DNA from: Piscinibacter defluvii
GTDB lineage: Bacteria > Pseudomonadota > Gammaproteobacteria > Burkholderiales > Burkholderiaceae_C
Direction: 5' to 3'
Assembly (NCBI RefSeq): GCF_004011805.1
Contig: NZ_RCHJ01000014.1
Span: 124,001-188,000, forward strand
Length of the DNA: 64,000 nucleotides
The notes under the pieces were generated by a model. That model was not told the DNA's origin, did no database searches, and saw only the letters and a list, made by a program, of their open reading frames with translations. Shown here one piece after another: positions 1 through 10,307 of the stretch. The position numbers were made by a program, and so were the translations under genes. Positions within the stretch are counted from its first letter, which is position 1; each line of letters begins with the position of its first letter.

Positions 1-2289
<2,289 letters not shown>

Positions 2290-2334
2290 CCGCGGCGTCG
2301 ATGCTCGCAGCGCTTCTTCGATGCAAGCCCGCAA

Positions 2335-2367
2335 CAAGCACTCCGGCCAAAAGTCAATAAGTGCTTG
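2335..2367. other. Inverted repeat between nrdA and nrdB
   Basis: CAAGCACT at 2335-2342 is repeated in inverted form as AGTGCTTG at 2360-2367 (perfect 8-bp arms, 17-nt loop). It lies 46 bp after the nrdA stop and its right arm overlaps the -35-like hexamer of the proposed nrdB promoter, so it could be an attenuating hairpin or an operator. There is no T-run after it. It does not match the known NrdR box pattern (acaCwAtATaTwGtgt). Confidence 0.4.
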
Positions 2368-2393
2368 GTGTTCTTGCGCAACACTCGGATAAT
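2365..2393 (+). promoter_or_regulatory. Possible sigma70 promoter for nrdB
   Basis: TTGGTG (2365-2370) and GATAAT (2388-2393) are separated by exactly 17 bp. The -10 box matches consensus at 5 of 6 positions. It would start transcription about 15 bp before the chosen nrdB start codon and would let nrdB be expressed independently of nrdA. The call rests on the motif only. Confidence 0.4.
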
Positions 2394-2414
2394 TCGAACG
2401 TTCAGGACGTGACC

Positions 2415-3575
2415 ATGCTTGTTTGGGAAGACGAGGTAAAGCCTTCGATTGCTCCTGCCCCGCGTCTCGCGCCGGTTCAACCGTCGACGAGCTCGCGAGG
2501 TTCGCAACCCAGCGCCGAACCGCGTTCGGCGGCGTCGGAGGCAGTGGTACCCAGCACGCGGCGTGTCGTCGCTGCCGACAAGCGCATCATCAACGGCAAG
2601 ACGGACGTGAACCAGCTGGTTCCGTTCAAGTACAAGTGGGCTTGGGAGAAGTACCTCGCCACCTGTGCGAACCACTGGATGCCGCAGGAGATCAACATGT
2701 CGCGCGACATCGCGACGTGGAAGGATCCGAACGGACTCACCGAGGACGAGCGGCGCATCGTCAAGCGCAACCTCGGTTTCTTCGTCACTGCAGACTCGCT
2801 GGCCGCCAACAACATCGTGCTCGGGACCTACCGGCACATCACCGCCCCCGAATGCCGCCAGTTCCTGCTGCGCCAGGCTTTCGAGGAGGCGATTCACACG
2901 CACGCGTACCAGTACATCGTTGAATCGCTCGGACTCGACGAGAGCGAGATCTTCAACGCGTACCACGAGATCGCCTCGATCTGCGACAAGGACGAGTTCC
3001 TGCTGCCCTTCATCGAGCAGATCATGGACCCGGACTTCCGCACCGGGACGCCCGAGAACGATCGGAAGTTGCTCGAATCGCTGATCGTGTTTGCGTGCCT
3101 GATGGAAGGCTTGTTCTTCTACGTCGGCTTCACGCAGATCCTGGCGCTCGGTCGCCAGAACAAGATGACCGGTGCGGCCGAGCAGTACCAGTACATCCTG
3201 CGCGACGAGTCCATGCACTGCAACTTCGGCATCGATCTGATCAACCAGATCAAGCTCGAGAACCCGCAGTTGTGGACGCCGGAGTTCAGGGCGGGCATCA
3301 AGGCGTTGTTCCTGAAGGCGGTGGATCTGGAGTACCGCTACGCGGAGGACACCATGCCGCGCGGCGTGCTCGGCATGAACGCGTCGATGTTCAAGGGCTA
3401 CCTGCGCTACATCGCCAATCGGCGCGCAATGCAGATCGGTTTGGAAGCGCTCTTCCCGAACGAGGAGAACCCGTTCCCCTGGATGAGCGAGATGATCGAC
3501 TTGAAGAAGGAGCGCAATTTTTTCGAGACGCGCGTGATCGAGTACCAGTCCGGCGGCGCCTTGTCCTGGGATTGA
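2415..3575 (+). CDS. nrdB: Ribonucleoside-diphosphate reductase, beta subunit
   Basis: Small radical-generating subunit of class Ia ribonucleotide reductase, 386 residues from the ATG at 2415. An upstream in-frame GTG at 2361 is less likely because it lies before the -10 box and gives an N-terminus unlike the family. The diiron ligands can be placed: Asp127 (TADSLAANN), Glu158 and His161 (EEAIHTHAY), then Glu in EGLFFYVGF and Glu plus His in RDESMHCNF. Tyr165, four residues after His161, is the expected radical tyrosine, as in the E. coli pattern EТIH-x3-Y. Residues 15-55 are a Ser/Pro/Ala-rich, probably disordered N-terminal extension. It pairs with the upstream nrdA gene. Confidence 0.96.
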   Translation: MLVWEDEVKPSIAPAPRLAPVQPSTSSRGSQPSAEPRSAASEAVVPSTRRVVAADKRIINGKTDVNQLVPFKYKWAWEKYLATCANHWMPQEINMSRDIATWKDPNGLTEDERRIVKRNLGFFVTADSLAANNIVLGTYRHITAPECRQFLLRQAFEEAIHTHAYQYIVESLGLDESEIFNAYHEIASICDKDEFLLPFIEQIMDPDFRTGTPENDRKLLESLIVFACLMEGLFFYVGFTQILALGRQNKMTGAAEQYQYILRDESMHCNFGIDLINQIKLENPQLWTPEFRAGIKALFLKAVDLEYRYAEDTMPRGVLGMNASMFKGYLRYIANRRAMQIGLEALFPNEENPFPWMSEMIDLKKERNFFETRVIEYQSGGALSWD

Positions 3576-3784
3576 CGCCGAGGCCGCTGGCCGGCGGCAC
3601 CGACACGCAGCGAGATCAAGATCCTCGGTCCGAGATGGCCTGCCACGCAGCAGGTTGCCGGGCCGTACCCTGTTCACCGGATCGCGGCGCCCCTCCTGGG
3701 CAGTCGGGGACGGTGAATGGCCATGCGGCAGTTGTGTTTGAAGGGCTGTGTGGTCTTTTCTCAACTTGATCAAGGAGAAGTGTG

Positions 3785-4129
3785 ATGGCAACTGCGAAGA
3801 AGGCTGCGGCCAAGAAGGCGCCGGCGAAGAAGGCTGCCGCGAAGAAGGCCCCGGCGAAGAAGGCCGCGGCGAAGAAGGCACCGGCGAAGAAGGCCGCGGC
3901 GAAGAAGGCCCCGGCGAAGAAGGTCGCGGCGAAGAAGGCCCCGGCGAAGAAGGCCGCGGCGAAGAAGGCCCCGGCGAAGAAGGCCGCTGCCAAGAAGGCC
4001 CCGGCGAAGAAGGCCGCGGCGAAGAAGGCGGCTGCGAAGAAGGCGCCTGCGGCTCCTGCAGCCCCTGCGGTCAAGTCGGCGCTTACACCACAAGCCGCTT
4101 GGCCGTTCCCCACGGGCACCAAGCCCTGA
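3785..4129 (+). CDS. Histone H1-like AKKAP-repeat DNA-binding protein
   Basis: A 114-residue protein made almost entirely of AAKKAPAKK repeats (about 17 Lys-Lys pairs up to residue 88), followed by an Ala/Pro stretch and the ending [12 protein letters not shown]. Lysine/alanine/proline repeats of this kind are found in the H1-like nucleoid proteins of Bordetella and other Burkholderiales, where they bind DNA non-specifically through charge. The conserved aromatic tail argues against a pure repeat artefact. The ATG at 3785 is preferred over the GTG at 3782 because AGGAG at 3773-3777 is spaced 7 nt from it. It is monocistronic, flanked by a 209-bp gap after nrdB and by a strong hairpin terminator. 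Copy number of the repeat may differ between strains. The role in chromosome compaction is inferred from the family. Confidence 0.85.
   Translation: MATAKKAAAKKAPAKKAAAKKAPAKKAAAKKAPAKKAAAKKAPAKKVAAKKAPAKKAAAKKAPAKKAAAKKAPAKKAAAKKAAAKKAPAAPAAPAVKSALTPQAAWPFPTGTKP
3794..4051 (+). repeat. In-frame tandem repeat coding for AAKKAPAKK units
   Basis: The DNA of the histone-like gene is itself a near-perfect tandem array with a period of 30 bp (two 15-bp halves, one reading gcc-ccg-gcg-aag-aag and the other gcc-gcg-gcg-aag-aag), with only scattered third-position changes. Such arrays change length by slippage or recombination, so the protein length may vary between strains and the assembly should be checked with long reads. 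Confidence 0.9.
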
Positions 4130-4179
4130 TGGCACGACGGCGCGGGGCGACTCTTGTTGCCCCCAACGCCGTCCTGCCC

Positions 4180-4205
4180 GAGCCGGGCCCGCAGGGGCCC
4201 GGCTC
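4180..4205. terminator. Strong hairpin between convergent genes
   Basis: GAGCCGGGCCC (4180-4190) and its exact complement GGGCCCGGCTC (4195-4205) form an 11-bp GC-rich stem with a GCAG tetraloop. It lies between the ends of the convergent histone-like gene and the kinase gene, so it probably ends transcription from both sides. The T-run after it is weak. Confidence 0.75.
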
Positions 4206-4208
4206 ACT

Positions 4209-5114
4209 TCACTCAGTCACCAGTCGGTGCGGCACGGCATGGTTCTGTCCGCCACGGCACGCGATCTTGGCCGCGCCCAGGCGGTTGCCCAGGGCGGCAC
4301 ATCGGTCGAGTGGCCATTCTCTCTCGAGCCCGTAGAGCAGGCCGGCCCTGAATGCGTCCCCGCAGCCGGTGGGATCGACGATCTCCTCGGCCGCCACCCC
4401 CGGGACGTGGATGCGGTCACCATCGCGCCAGATGTCGCAGCCGTCCGCGCCGAGCGTGACGACGATGCCGCGCAGCGTCGACCGGGACAGCTCCGACAGT
4501 GAACGACCGACGCGGTCACAGAGCATCCGGGCCTCGTAGTCATTGACCGCCACCCAGGTGGCCATGCTCAGGAAGTTCGACAACTCCGCGCCGTCGAACA
4601 TCGGCAGACCTTGCCCCGGGTCGAACACGAAAGGCACGCCCGCGGCGGCCAGTTGGGACGCATGCTGGACCATCGCCTCGCGCCCGTCCGGCGCCACGAT
4701 CGCGATGCGCAGATCGTCGCGCGCCGGCACCGGCGAGACGTGCGCCTGCTGCATGGCCCCGGGGTGAAAGGCGGTGATCTGGTTGTTGTCCGCGTCGGTG
4801 ATGATGATCGCCTGCGCCGTGTAGCTGTCCTCGATCACGCGGACGTGATCGGTCGTCGCATTCCAGGACTGCAGCCGCTGCAGGTATTCGCCGCCGTCGG
4901 CACCCAGCGTGGCCAGCACGACGGGCTCGCCGCCCAGCTGCGACAGCGTGTAGGCGATGTTGCCGGCGCAACCGCCGAACTCCCGCCTGAGCGTCGGGAC
5001 CAGGAACGACACGTTCAGGATATGCACCTGATCGGGCAGGATCTGCTGGGCGAAGCGCCCGGGAAAGTTCGTGATCGTGTCGTAGGCCAGTGAGCCGCAG
5101 ATCAAGGCTGCCAT
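4209..5114 (-). CDS. PfkB-family carbohydrate/nucleoside kinase
   Basis: A 301-residue ribokinase-family sugar or nucleoside kinase, of the adenosine-kinase-like branch that is common in beta-proteobacteria. The first family signature is the glycine-rich GGCAGNIAYTL near residues 48-57. The second is DPTGCGDAFRAG at 247-258, with Asp253 as the catalytic base and the preceding glycines as anion hole. The ATG at 5114 is preceded by GGAG at a normal distance; in-frame sequence upstream of it has no homology-like character. It is the last gene of the accB-accC-prmA-zinc ribbon run and ends at the bidirectional hairpin. The substrate cannot be told from sequence; adenosine or a pentose are both possible. 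Confidence 0.85.
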   Translation of the reverse strand: MAALICGSLAYDTITNFPGRFAQQILPDQVHILNVSFLVPTLRREFGGCAGNIAYTLSQLGGEPVVLATLGADGGEYLQRLQSWNATTDHVRVIEDSYTAQAIIITDADNNQITAFHPGAMQQAHVSPVPARDDLRIAIVAPDGREAMVQHASQLAAAGVPFVFDPGQGLPMFDGAELSNFLSMATWVAVNDYEARMLCDRVGRSLSELSRSTLRGIVVTLGADGCDIWRDGDRIHVPGVAAEEIVDPTGCGDAFRAGLLYGLEREWPLDRCAALGNRLGAAKIACRGGQNHAVPHRLVTE

Positions 5115-5154
5115 CGGATCTCCAGAGGGTGCGGATGCACTGCCACGCGGCGCA

Positions 5155-6126
5155 TCAGGGATAGAACAGTTCCACGGTGTAACCCGCGATTCGCATGGTC
5201 CCTGCGGCGAGCTGGGCGCTGAGGGTGAATTCGGCGCCGCCGGCCACGTGTGTCGAGGTCGCATGCAGCTCGCCTGGCGACAAGGCCCGGCGTGCCACCA
5301 GCTCGCCGTTCGCGTCGGTAAGCGACAGCTCCAGCCACGGCAATGCAACCGGCAGACCGGCCCGGTTGCGCAGCACGACCGAAAAGCGGTAGGTGTCCGG
5401 TGTGTTGCCGCCGCGTGTCAGCGCCGTGCTCTCGACCGACAGGTCCGCGATGCGGCGTGGTGCCGACAGCTCGCATCCCGTCCAGCCGCACCAGGCCTGG
5501 AACGCCGATCGGGTGGCGGGCCAGCGCGCCGCCACTTCGTCGCGTTGCTGGTGCAGTACCTGGCCGGCCAGGAGGACACCGAGCAGCAGCGCCGACAGCG
5601 CCAGCAGCTTCCGCATGCCCGATCCTTCCCAGCGCGTCCGCCGCTCCGCGTCGCGCACGAAGCCTGGTGCCTCCGCGTCCTTCACGACCGATGGTTCGGA
5701 CTCGACGTCGGCCGCGCCGGGCGGCGTGAGTGCAAGTGCCGCGTCGTCCGGCGGCACCGAGTCGAAGCGTGCATCGGCGAAGTCGTCGCCGCGTTCGCCC
5801 CGGCCGATTCCCGTCAGTCCACCGAAGGCGGATCGCCGCGCGCCGAAGATCTGCTCGTCGATCCGGTCGACCAGCGACGGGTCGCGTTCCAGTGACGGGC
5901 CGTCGTCGGCGTCGCCCACCTGGAGATCGACCACCGCGGCGCCGGCCGGCGCGGGCGGCGCAGTCCATTCGGGCGGCGCGTCGCGGTCCAGGTCGAACAG
6001 GCCCTCGAGCGCGTTGAAGACGGCATCGCAGCGCCCGCAGCGCACCCAGCCCTCGGACACCTTCAGCTGGTCCTGCACGACGCGGAAGACCGTTCCGCAG
6101 GACGTGCATCGGGTGGCCAGGCTCAT
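5155..6126 (-). CDS. MJ0042-type zinc-ribbon protein with DUF3426 domain
   Basis: A 323-residue protein with an N-terminal zinc ribbon whose four cysteines are C7, C10, C30 and C33 (CTSCGTVF ... CGRCDAVF). A long acidic, low-complexity linker follows to about residue 165, then one transmembrane helix (KLLALSALLLGVLLAGQV) and a C-terminal periplasmic DUF3426 domain. This architecture is common in beta-proteobacteria directly after prmA, as here (7-bp gap). The N-terminus would be cytoplasmic and the C-terminus periplasmic, so it may pass a signal or anchor a complex across the membrane, but no function is established that I know of. Confidence 0.8.
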   Translation of the reverse strand: MSLATRCTSCGTVFRVVQDQLKVSEGWVRCGRCDAVFNALEGLFDLDRDAPPEWTAPPAPAGAAVVDLQVGDADDGPSLERDPSLVDRIDEQIFGARRSAFGGLTGIGRGERGDDFADARFDSVPPDDAALALTPPGAADVESEPSVVKDAEAPGFVRDAERRTRWEGSGMRKLLALSALLLGVLLAGQVLHQQRDEVAARWPATRSAFQAWCGWTGCELSAPRRIADLSVESTALTRGGNTPDTYRFSVVLRNRAGLPVALPWLELSLTDANGELVARRALSPGELHATSTHVAGGAEFTLSAQLAAGTMRIAGYTVELFYP

Positions 6127-6133
6127 GGCGAAA

Positions 6134-7051
6134 TCATGCCATGGCGTCTGCGCCGCTCCTGCGGCCCGACATCAGGACCCAGCCCTCGAGCTCGTCGGTC
6201 ACGGCCAGGTCCAGCCACGGCGCATAGGCGGCGGCGATTTCGTCGGCCTGCCTGCGGAGGATCCCCGCGAGCACCAGGTCGCCGCCGGGCGCCAGGTGGG
6301 AACACAGCAGCGGGGCGAGCAGCTTCAGCGGCGCGGCCAGGATGTTGGCCAGCACCAGCGGGTAGGTTCCCTGGGCCAGTTCCGGGCCACCGCAGCGCAG
6401 CGCGACGCCGTTGGCCAAGGCGTTCGCGCGGGTGGCTTCGACGGCCGCCGGATCGATGTCCACCGCATCGACCCCCGCGCCGCCGTGCCGCGTGGCGCCG
6501 ATGGCGAGGATGCCGGAGCCGCAGCCGTAGTCGAGCACCCGGCTCCAGCGCCGGGCCGCGTCGCCGGCGTGGGCGGCGATCCAGCGCAGGCACATCAAGG
6601 TGGTCGGATGGGTGCCGGTGCCGAAGGCCTGGCCCGGATCGAGCCGGATGACCGTGCGCGCGCCCGGCGGAGGTTCGTGCCAGCTCGGCACGATCCAGAA
6701 GTCACCCGTCACCTGCACCGGCGGGAACTGGGTCTGTGTCAGGCGCACCCAGTCCTGATCCGGCACTACCGCCAGGCCGGTGACATGCACGCCGGCCGCC
6801 CAGTCCTGTGCCAGCAGCAACGCGGCCGCGTCGGTTGCATCGTCCTCCAGTGCGAACAGCACCCGCAGCCCCGAGCGCTGCCAGGCTGGGGCGGGCGCGG
6901 GCTGCCCGGGTTCGCCGAACAGCGGCCGCTCGGCGTCGGTGTCGGCGTCGGCATCCTCGACCGACACCGACAGCGCACCAAGTTCGCCGATCAGCGCGTC
7001 GGACACCGGCTCGACGAGGGGCTGCGGCACGAGCAGCTGCAGTTCGACCAT
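6134..7051 (-). CDS. prmA: Ribosomal protein L11 methyltransferase
   Basis: PrmA trimethylates ribosomal protein L11 with S-adenosylmethionine. The 305-residue length matches the family. The SAM-binding motif is VLDYGCGSGILAIGA, preceded by the PrmA-specific DPGQAFGTGTHPTT substrate-binding segment, and followed by DIDPAAVEATRANA (acidic motif) and LANILAAPL. The N-terminal third is the L11-binding domain. It follows accC by 6 bp and is very probably in the same transcript, an arrangement widespread in proteobacteria. Confidence 0.95.
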   Translation of the reverse strand: MVELQLLVPQPLVEPVSDALIGELGALSVSVEDADADTDAERPLFGEPGQPAPAPAWQRSGLRVLFALEDDATDAAALLLAQDWAAGVHVTGLAVVPDQDWVRLTQTQFPPVQVTGDFWIVPSWHEPPPGARTVIRLDPGQAFGTGTHPTTLMCLRWIAAHAGDAARRWSRVLDYGCGSGILAIGATRHGGAGVDAVDIDPAAVEATRANALANGVALRCGGPELAQGTYPLVLANILAAPLKLLAPLLCSHLAPGGDLVLAGILRRQADEIAAAYAPWLDLAVTDELEGWVLMSGRRSGADAMA

Positions 7052-7057
7052 CGCGGC

Positions 7058-8407
7058 CTAGCGCTTGTGCTGCGCCATCCAGCCTTCCAGGTAGTGGATG
7101 CTGGTGCCGCCTTCGACGAACTTCGCGTCGACCATCAGCTCGCGGTGCAGCGGGATGTTGGTCAGAATGCCCTCGACCACGGTCTCCGACAGCGCGATGC
7201 GCATGCGCGCGAGCGCCTGCTCGCGGGTGTCGCCGTGCACGATGATCTTGGCGATCATCGAGTCGTAGTTCGGCGGCACGAAGTAGTTCGTGTAGGCATG
7301 CGAGTCGACGCGCACGCCCGGGCCGCCGGGCGGATGCCACATCGTGATGCGGCCCGGCGAGGGCGTGAACTTGTACGGATCCTCGGCATTGACGCGGCAC
7401 TCCATGGCATGCCCGCGCATCTGGATGTTGCGCTGCGCGAAGGGCAGCTTCTCGCCGGCGGCAACCCGGATCTGCATCTGCACGATGTCGATGCCGGTCA
7501 CGAGCTCCGTCACCGGATGCTCCACCTGCACCCGCGTGTTCATCTCGATGAAGTAGAACTCGCCGTTCTCGTACAGGAATTCGAAGGTGCCCGCGCCGCG
7601 GTAGCCGATCTTCCTGCAGGCGGCGGCACAGCGGTCGCCGATGCGCTCGATCACCCGGCGCGGGATGCCGGGCGCCGGGGCCTCCTCGATGATCTTCTGG
7701 TGCCGGCGCTGCATCGAGCAGTCGCGCTCGCCCAGCCAGACGGCGTTCTTGTGCTGGTCGGCCAGCACCTGGATCTCGATGTGGCGCGGGTTCTCGAGGA
7801 ACTTCTCCATGTAGACGGCCGGGTTCGCGAACGCCGCTCCGGCCTCCGCCCGCGTCGTCTGCACCGCGTGGATCAGCGCGGCTTCCGTGTGCACCACGCG
7901 CATGCCGCGCCCGCCACCGCCGCCGGCCGCCTTGATGATCACCGGGTAGCCGATGCTGCGCGCGATGCGGATGATCTCCTTCGGATCCTCCGGCAGCGCG
8001 CCCTCCGAACCGGGAACGCAGGGCACGCCGGACTTGATCATCGTCTGCTTGGCCGACACCTTGTCGCCCATGATGCGGATCGACTCCGGCGTCGGCCCGA
8101 TGAAGGCGAAGCCGCTGCGCTCGACGCGCTCGGCGAAATCGGCGTTCTCCGACAGGAAGCCGTAGCCGGGGTGGATCGCCTCGGCGTCGGTCACCTCGGC
8201 CGTCGAGATGATGGCCGGCATGTTCAGGTAGCTCTGCGCCGAGGGCGGAGGGCCGATGCACACCGCCTCGTCGGCGAGCTTGACGTACTTCGCGTCGCGG
8301 TCCGCCTCCGAATAGACGACGACCGACTTGATGCCCATCTCGCGGCAAGCCCGCTGGATGCGCAGGGCGATCTCGCCCCGGTTCGCGATCAGGATCTTCT
8401 TGAACAT
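7058..8407 (-). CDS. accC: Acetyl-CoA carboxylase, biotin carboxylase subunit
   Basis: ATP-dependent carboxylation of the biotin on AccB, the first half-reaction of malonyl-CoA synthesis. The 449 residues show the full biotin carboxylase layout: N-terminal [11 protein letters not shown], the ATP-grasp glycine loop [29 protein letters not shown], the [20 protein letters not shown] segment and [14 protein letters not shown] near the active site. It lies 10 bp after accB and is clearly co-transcribed with it. Carboxyltransferase genes accA/accD are not in the window, as expected for this order. Confidence 0.97.
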   Translation of the reverse strand: MFKKILIANRGEIALRIQRACREMGIKSVVVYSEADRDAKYVKLADEAVCIGPPPSAQSYLNMPAIISTAEVTDAEAIHPGYGFLSENADFAERVERSGFAFIGPTPESIRIMGDKVSAKQTMIKSGVPCVPGSEGALPEDPKEIIRIARSIGYPVIIKAAGGGGGRGMRVVHTEAALIHAVQTTRAEAGAAFANPAVYMEKFLENPRHIEIQVLADQHKNAVWLGERDCSMQRRHQKIIEEAPAPGIPRRVIERIGDRCAAACRKIGYRGAGTFEFLYENGEFYFIEMNTRVQVEHPVTELVTGIDIVQMQIRVAAGEKLPFAQRNIQMRGHAMECRVNAEDPYKFTPSPGRITMWHPPGGPGVRVDSHAYTNYFVPPNYDSMIAKIIVHGDTREQALARMRIALSETVVEGILTNIPLHRELMVDAKFVEGGTSIHYLEGWMAQHKR

Positions 8408-8417
8408 CGCCCTGATC

Positions 8418-8885
8418 TCACTCGATCACGAACAGCGGCTGGCCGAACTCGACCGCCTGGCCGTTCTCGCACAGCACCTTGACGATCGTGCCGGACTTGT
8501 CGGCCTCGATTTCGTTCATGATCTTCATCGCCTCGATGATGCAGATCGGCTGGCCCTCCTTGACTGCGTCGCCGACCTCGGCGAAGGGCTTGCCCCCCGG
8601 ACTGGACGAACGGTAGAAGGTCCCGACCATCGGCGACTTGACCACGTGGCCGGTCTCCGCCGGTGCCGCCGCCGGCGTGGCCGCTGCCGCCGCGGCCGGA
8701 GCCGGCACTGCCGCCGCGGCCGGCACCGGTGCGGGAACCACCACCGCCGGCGCTGCCGTGGCCAGCGCGGCGCTGCGATCGGCCTTCACGATGCGCACCT
8801 TGCCTTCGGCTTCCGTGATCTCGAGTTCGGAGATGTTCGACTCGGAGACCAGGTCGATCAGGGTCTTCAGCTTGCGCAGGTCCAT
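8418..8885 (-). CDS. accB: Biotin carboxyl carrier protein of acetyl-CoA carboxylase
   Basis: A 155-residue BCCP. The N-terminal domain ([13 protein letters not shown]) is followed by a flexible Ala/Pro/Val linker (residues 40-78) and the C-terminal biotinyl domain. Lys121 in EAMKIMNEI is the biotinylated residue. The thumb-like insertion [14 protein letters not shown] is present. The ATG at 8885 has GGAG upstream. It is the first gene of the accB-accC-prmA unit; the 294-bp region before it should hold the promoter. Confidence 0.96.
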   Translation of the reverse strand: MDLRKLKTLIDLVSESNISELEITEAEGKVRIVKADRSAALATAAPAVVVPAPVPAAAAVPAPAAAAAATPAAAPAETGHVVKSPMVGTFYRSSSPGGKPFAEVGDAVKEGQPICIIEAMKIMNEIEADKSGTIVKVLCENGQAVEFGQPLFVIE

Positions 8886-9179
8886 GCTTCACTCCATCGG
8901 GCCTCGGGGCCCAGCGTGTCTTGTCCGCGGCGAATGCGCCGAACTGCCGTCAACTTCAGGCAGCGGCGCTCAACGTCGCGCTGTAGTGATGGTCGCCGTC
9001 TGTTGGCGCTGCCGCGCCGGCGCATTGAAACGGGAGGTCCTCAACGTTCGACGCCTCGTCCGGACGCCTTGATGAAACTACCCTTTTGGCCAGGGTTCAG
9101 CCCAAGAAGAGCGCGACTTTACGCGCTTTGGTGAAGTTTGGTAGCAATTGACAAGAAGGCAGGTTGGTGCTTGCGTGCG
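8886..9179. other. Non-coding gap upstream of accB
   Basis: No frame in this 294-bp gap resembles a protein. It must contain the accB promoter, but I find no convincing -35/-10 pair. A small hairpin GGGCC-TCGG-GGCCC (8899-8912) would sit just upstream of the accB ribosome binding site. In many proteobacteria aroQ (type II dehydroquinase) occupies this place before accB; it is absent here. Confidence 0.5.
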
Positions 9180-9692
9180 TCAGCCCAGGCTGGCCCAACG
9201 GCCCAGGTCGGCCTCCACCAGGGCGCCGAGCTTGCGCTCGCGAACCTGGCCTGCGCGGTCGATCAGCACGGAGAACGGCAGGCCGCCGACGTCGTTGCCC
9301 AGCGCACGCGCGAGTTCGGTGCCGTCCAGCCCGGCCAGGCCGACCGGGAAGGACAGCGGACGCTTGGCCAGGAATTCGCGCACCGGTGTCGGCCCGTCGA
9401 CCGCGAGGCCCACGACCTGCCAGCCGGTCGCGCCGTGCTCGCGCTGGAACTGGTTCAGCAGCGGAAGTTCCTTCAGACAGGGCGCACACCAGGTGGCCCA
9501 GAAGTTGACCAGCAGCGGACGCTGACGCAGATCGGCCAGCACCAACTCGCCGCCTTCCGGGCGCTCGAAGCGCAGCGTCCAGAAGTCGGCCGGCAACGGC
9601 CGGTCCTGCAGGCGCAGGCGCCACCAGGCCGCCCCGGCGCCAGCCGCGGCAGCGGCGGCGGCCACCGTGCCGATCAGCAGCCGCCGGTTCAT
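9180..9692 (-). CDS. TlpA-like membrane-anchored thioredoxin
   Basis: A 170-residue periplasmic thiol-disulfide oxidoreductase. Residues 5-24 form an uncleaved or cleavable hydrophobic segment ([17 protein letters not shown]). The thioredoxin-like domain carries WCAPCL with the redox cysteines C69 and C72, and the cis-Pro region is GGLPFSVLIDRAG. This type of protein keeps periplasmic cysteines reduced, for example during cytochrome c maturation. It overlaps the upstream hypothetical gene by 4 bp (ATGA), so the two are translationally coupled. Confidence 0.88.
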   Translation of the reverse strand: MNRRLLIGTVAAAAAAAGAGAAWWRLRLQDRPLPADFWTLRFERPEGGELVLADLRQRPLLVNFWATWCAPCLKELPLLNQFQREHGATGWQVVGLAVDGPTPVREFLAKRPLSFPVGLAGLDGTELARALGNDVGGLPFSVLIDRAGQVRERKLGALVEADLGRWASLG

Positions 9693-10273
9693 GCCCGGGC
9701 CTCCAGGCGCCGCAACGCGGCGAGGTCGCCCCGGGTGCTCAGGCCGCGAGCGTCCGGCTTGAGCGCGCCGCGCAGGTCGTCGTGGTCGAGCACGCTCAGG
9801 TGCACGGTGACCCGCTCGCCGAGTTCGGCGCAGGGGCTCGTGACGGTCAGCACGGACGGGCCGTCACTGCCGGGCGGACTGTCGACCTCGTAGGCGATGC
9901 GACGATCCAGCAGTAGCAGCTCGGCCTGCTTCGGGTCGTCGCAGAAGAGCTGCAGGTGCACCGCCGACAGTCGCGTGGCCGTGCCGCGCCAGACCGCGCC
10001 GGTCAGGTGCGGCCGCAACGGCGCCAGACGCTCCATCCAGTCGGCCGCCACACGGCGCAGCGCCGCCAGCTCGGCGGGCTGGGTGTCGGCGCAGAACAGC
10101 TCGAGGTAGCTGCGCACCTCGTCCTCGACCGTCAGGTTGTCGGGCAGCTCGGCCGGGCGCACCGAATGCCGCCCGACCATCCGGGCGGCCTTGCGTTTCG
10201 CCGGGCCGTACTCCATGCCTTCCTCGACGACCAGGCGCGCCGCGGCCGCCGCAATCTCTGCACTCAGGGACAT
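9689..10273 (-). CDS. Conserved hypothetical protein, possible degenerate nucleotidyltransferase fold
   Basis: A 194-residue soluble protein that I recognise only as a gene regularly found next to TlpA genes in Burkholderiales, sometimes labelled as a muramate ligase without visible support. The segment GAVWRGTATRLSAVHLQLF (about residues 92-110) looks like the helix-strand motif of nucleotidyltransferases (GS-x-RGT-x-SDxD), but the expected Asp-x-Asp is replaced by Ala-Val-His. A later strand, VTVHLSVLDHDDL, could hold a third acidic position. This comparison is an inference. The gene starts an operon with the TlpA gene; TAGAAT ends 6 nt before the ATG and no ribosome binding site is visible. 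Confidence 0.6.
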   Translation of the reverse strand: MSLSAEIAAAAARLVVEEGMEYGPAKRKAARMVGRHSVRPAELPDNLTVEDEVRSYLELFCADTQPAELAALRRVAADWMERLAPLRPHLTGAVWRGTATRLSAVHLQLFCDDPKQAELLLLDRRIAYEVDSPPGSDGPSVLTVTSPCAELGERVTVHLSVLDHDDLRGALKPDARGLSTRGDLAALRRLEARA

Positions 10274-10279
10274 GGGGAA

Positions 10280-10285
10280 ATTCTA
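10280..10285 (-). promoter_or_regulatory. -10-like box 6 nt before the start of the 194-residue hypothetical gene
   Basis: TAGAAT (minus strand, 5 of 6 consensus) ends 6 nt before the ATG at 10273. Transcription from it would begin at or next to the start codon, giving a leaderless mRNA. There is no Shine-Dalgarno sequence and no good -35 box. Confidence 0.4.
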
Positions 10286-10307
10286 GGCAGCCGAGGCCGA
10301 CCCTCGG

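Noticed and set aside
2290-2414. Search for an NrdR box in the nrdA-nrdB gap.
   Set aside because: No sequence there resembles the NrdR consensus; the box, if any, should be upstream of nrdA outside the window.
3579-3600. GC-rich near-palindrome after nrdB considered as a terminator.
   Set aside because: The stem is imperfect and no T-run follows; support was too weak to list.
3794-4051. Regular repeats considered as a CRISPR array.
   Set aside because: There are no unique spacers; the repeat is continuous, in frame and codes for AAKKAP units, and no cas genes are present.
5393-8482. A 1029-codon open frame on the plus strand opposite prmA and accC.
   Set aside because: No domain is visible and it covers five well supported minus-strand genes.
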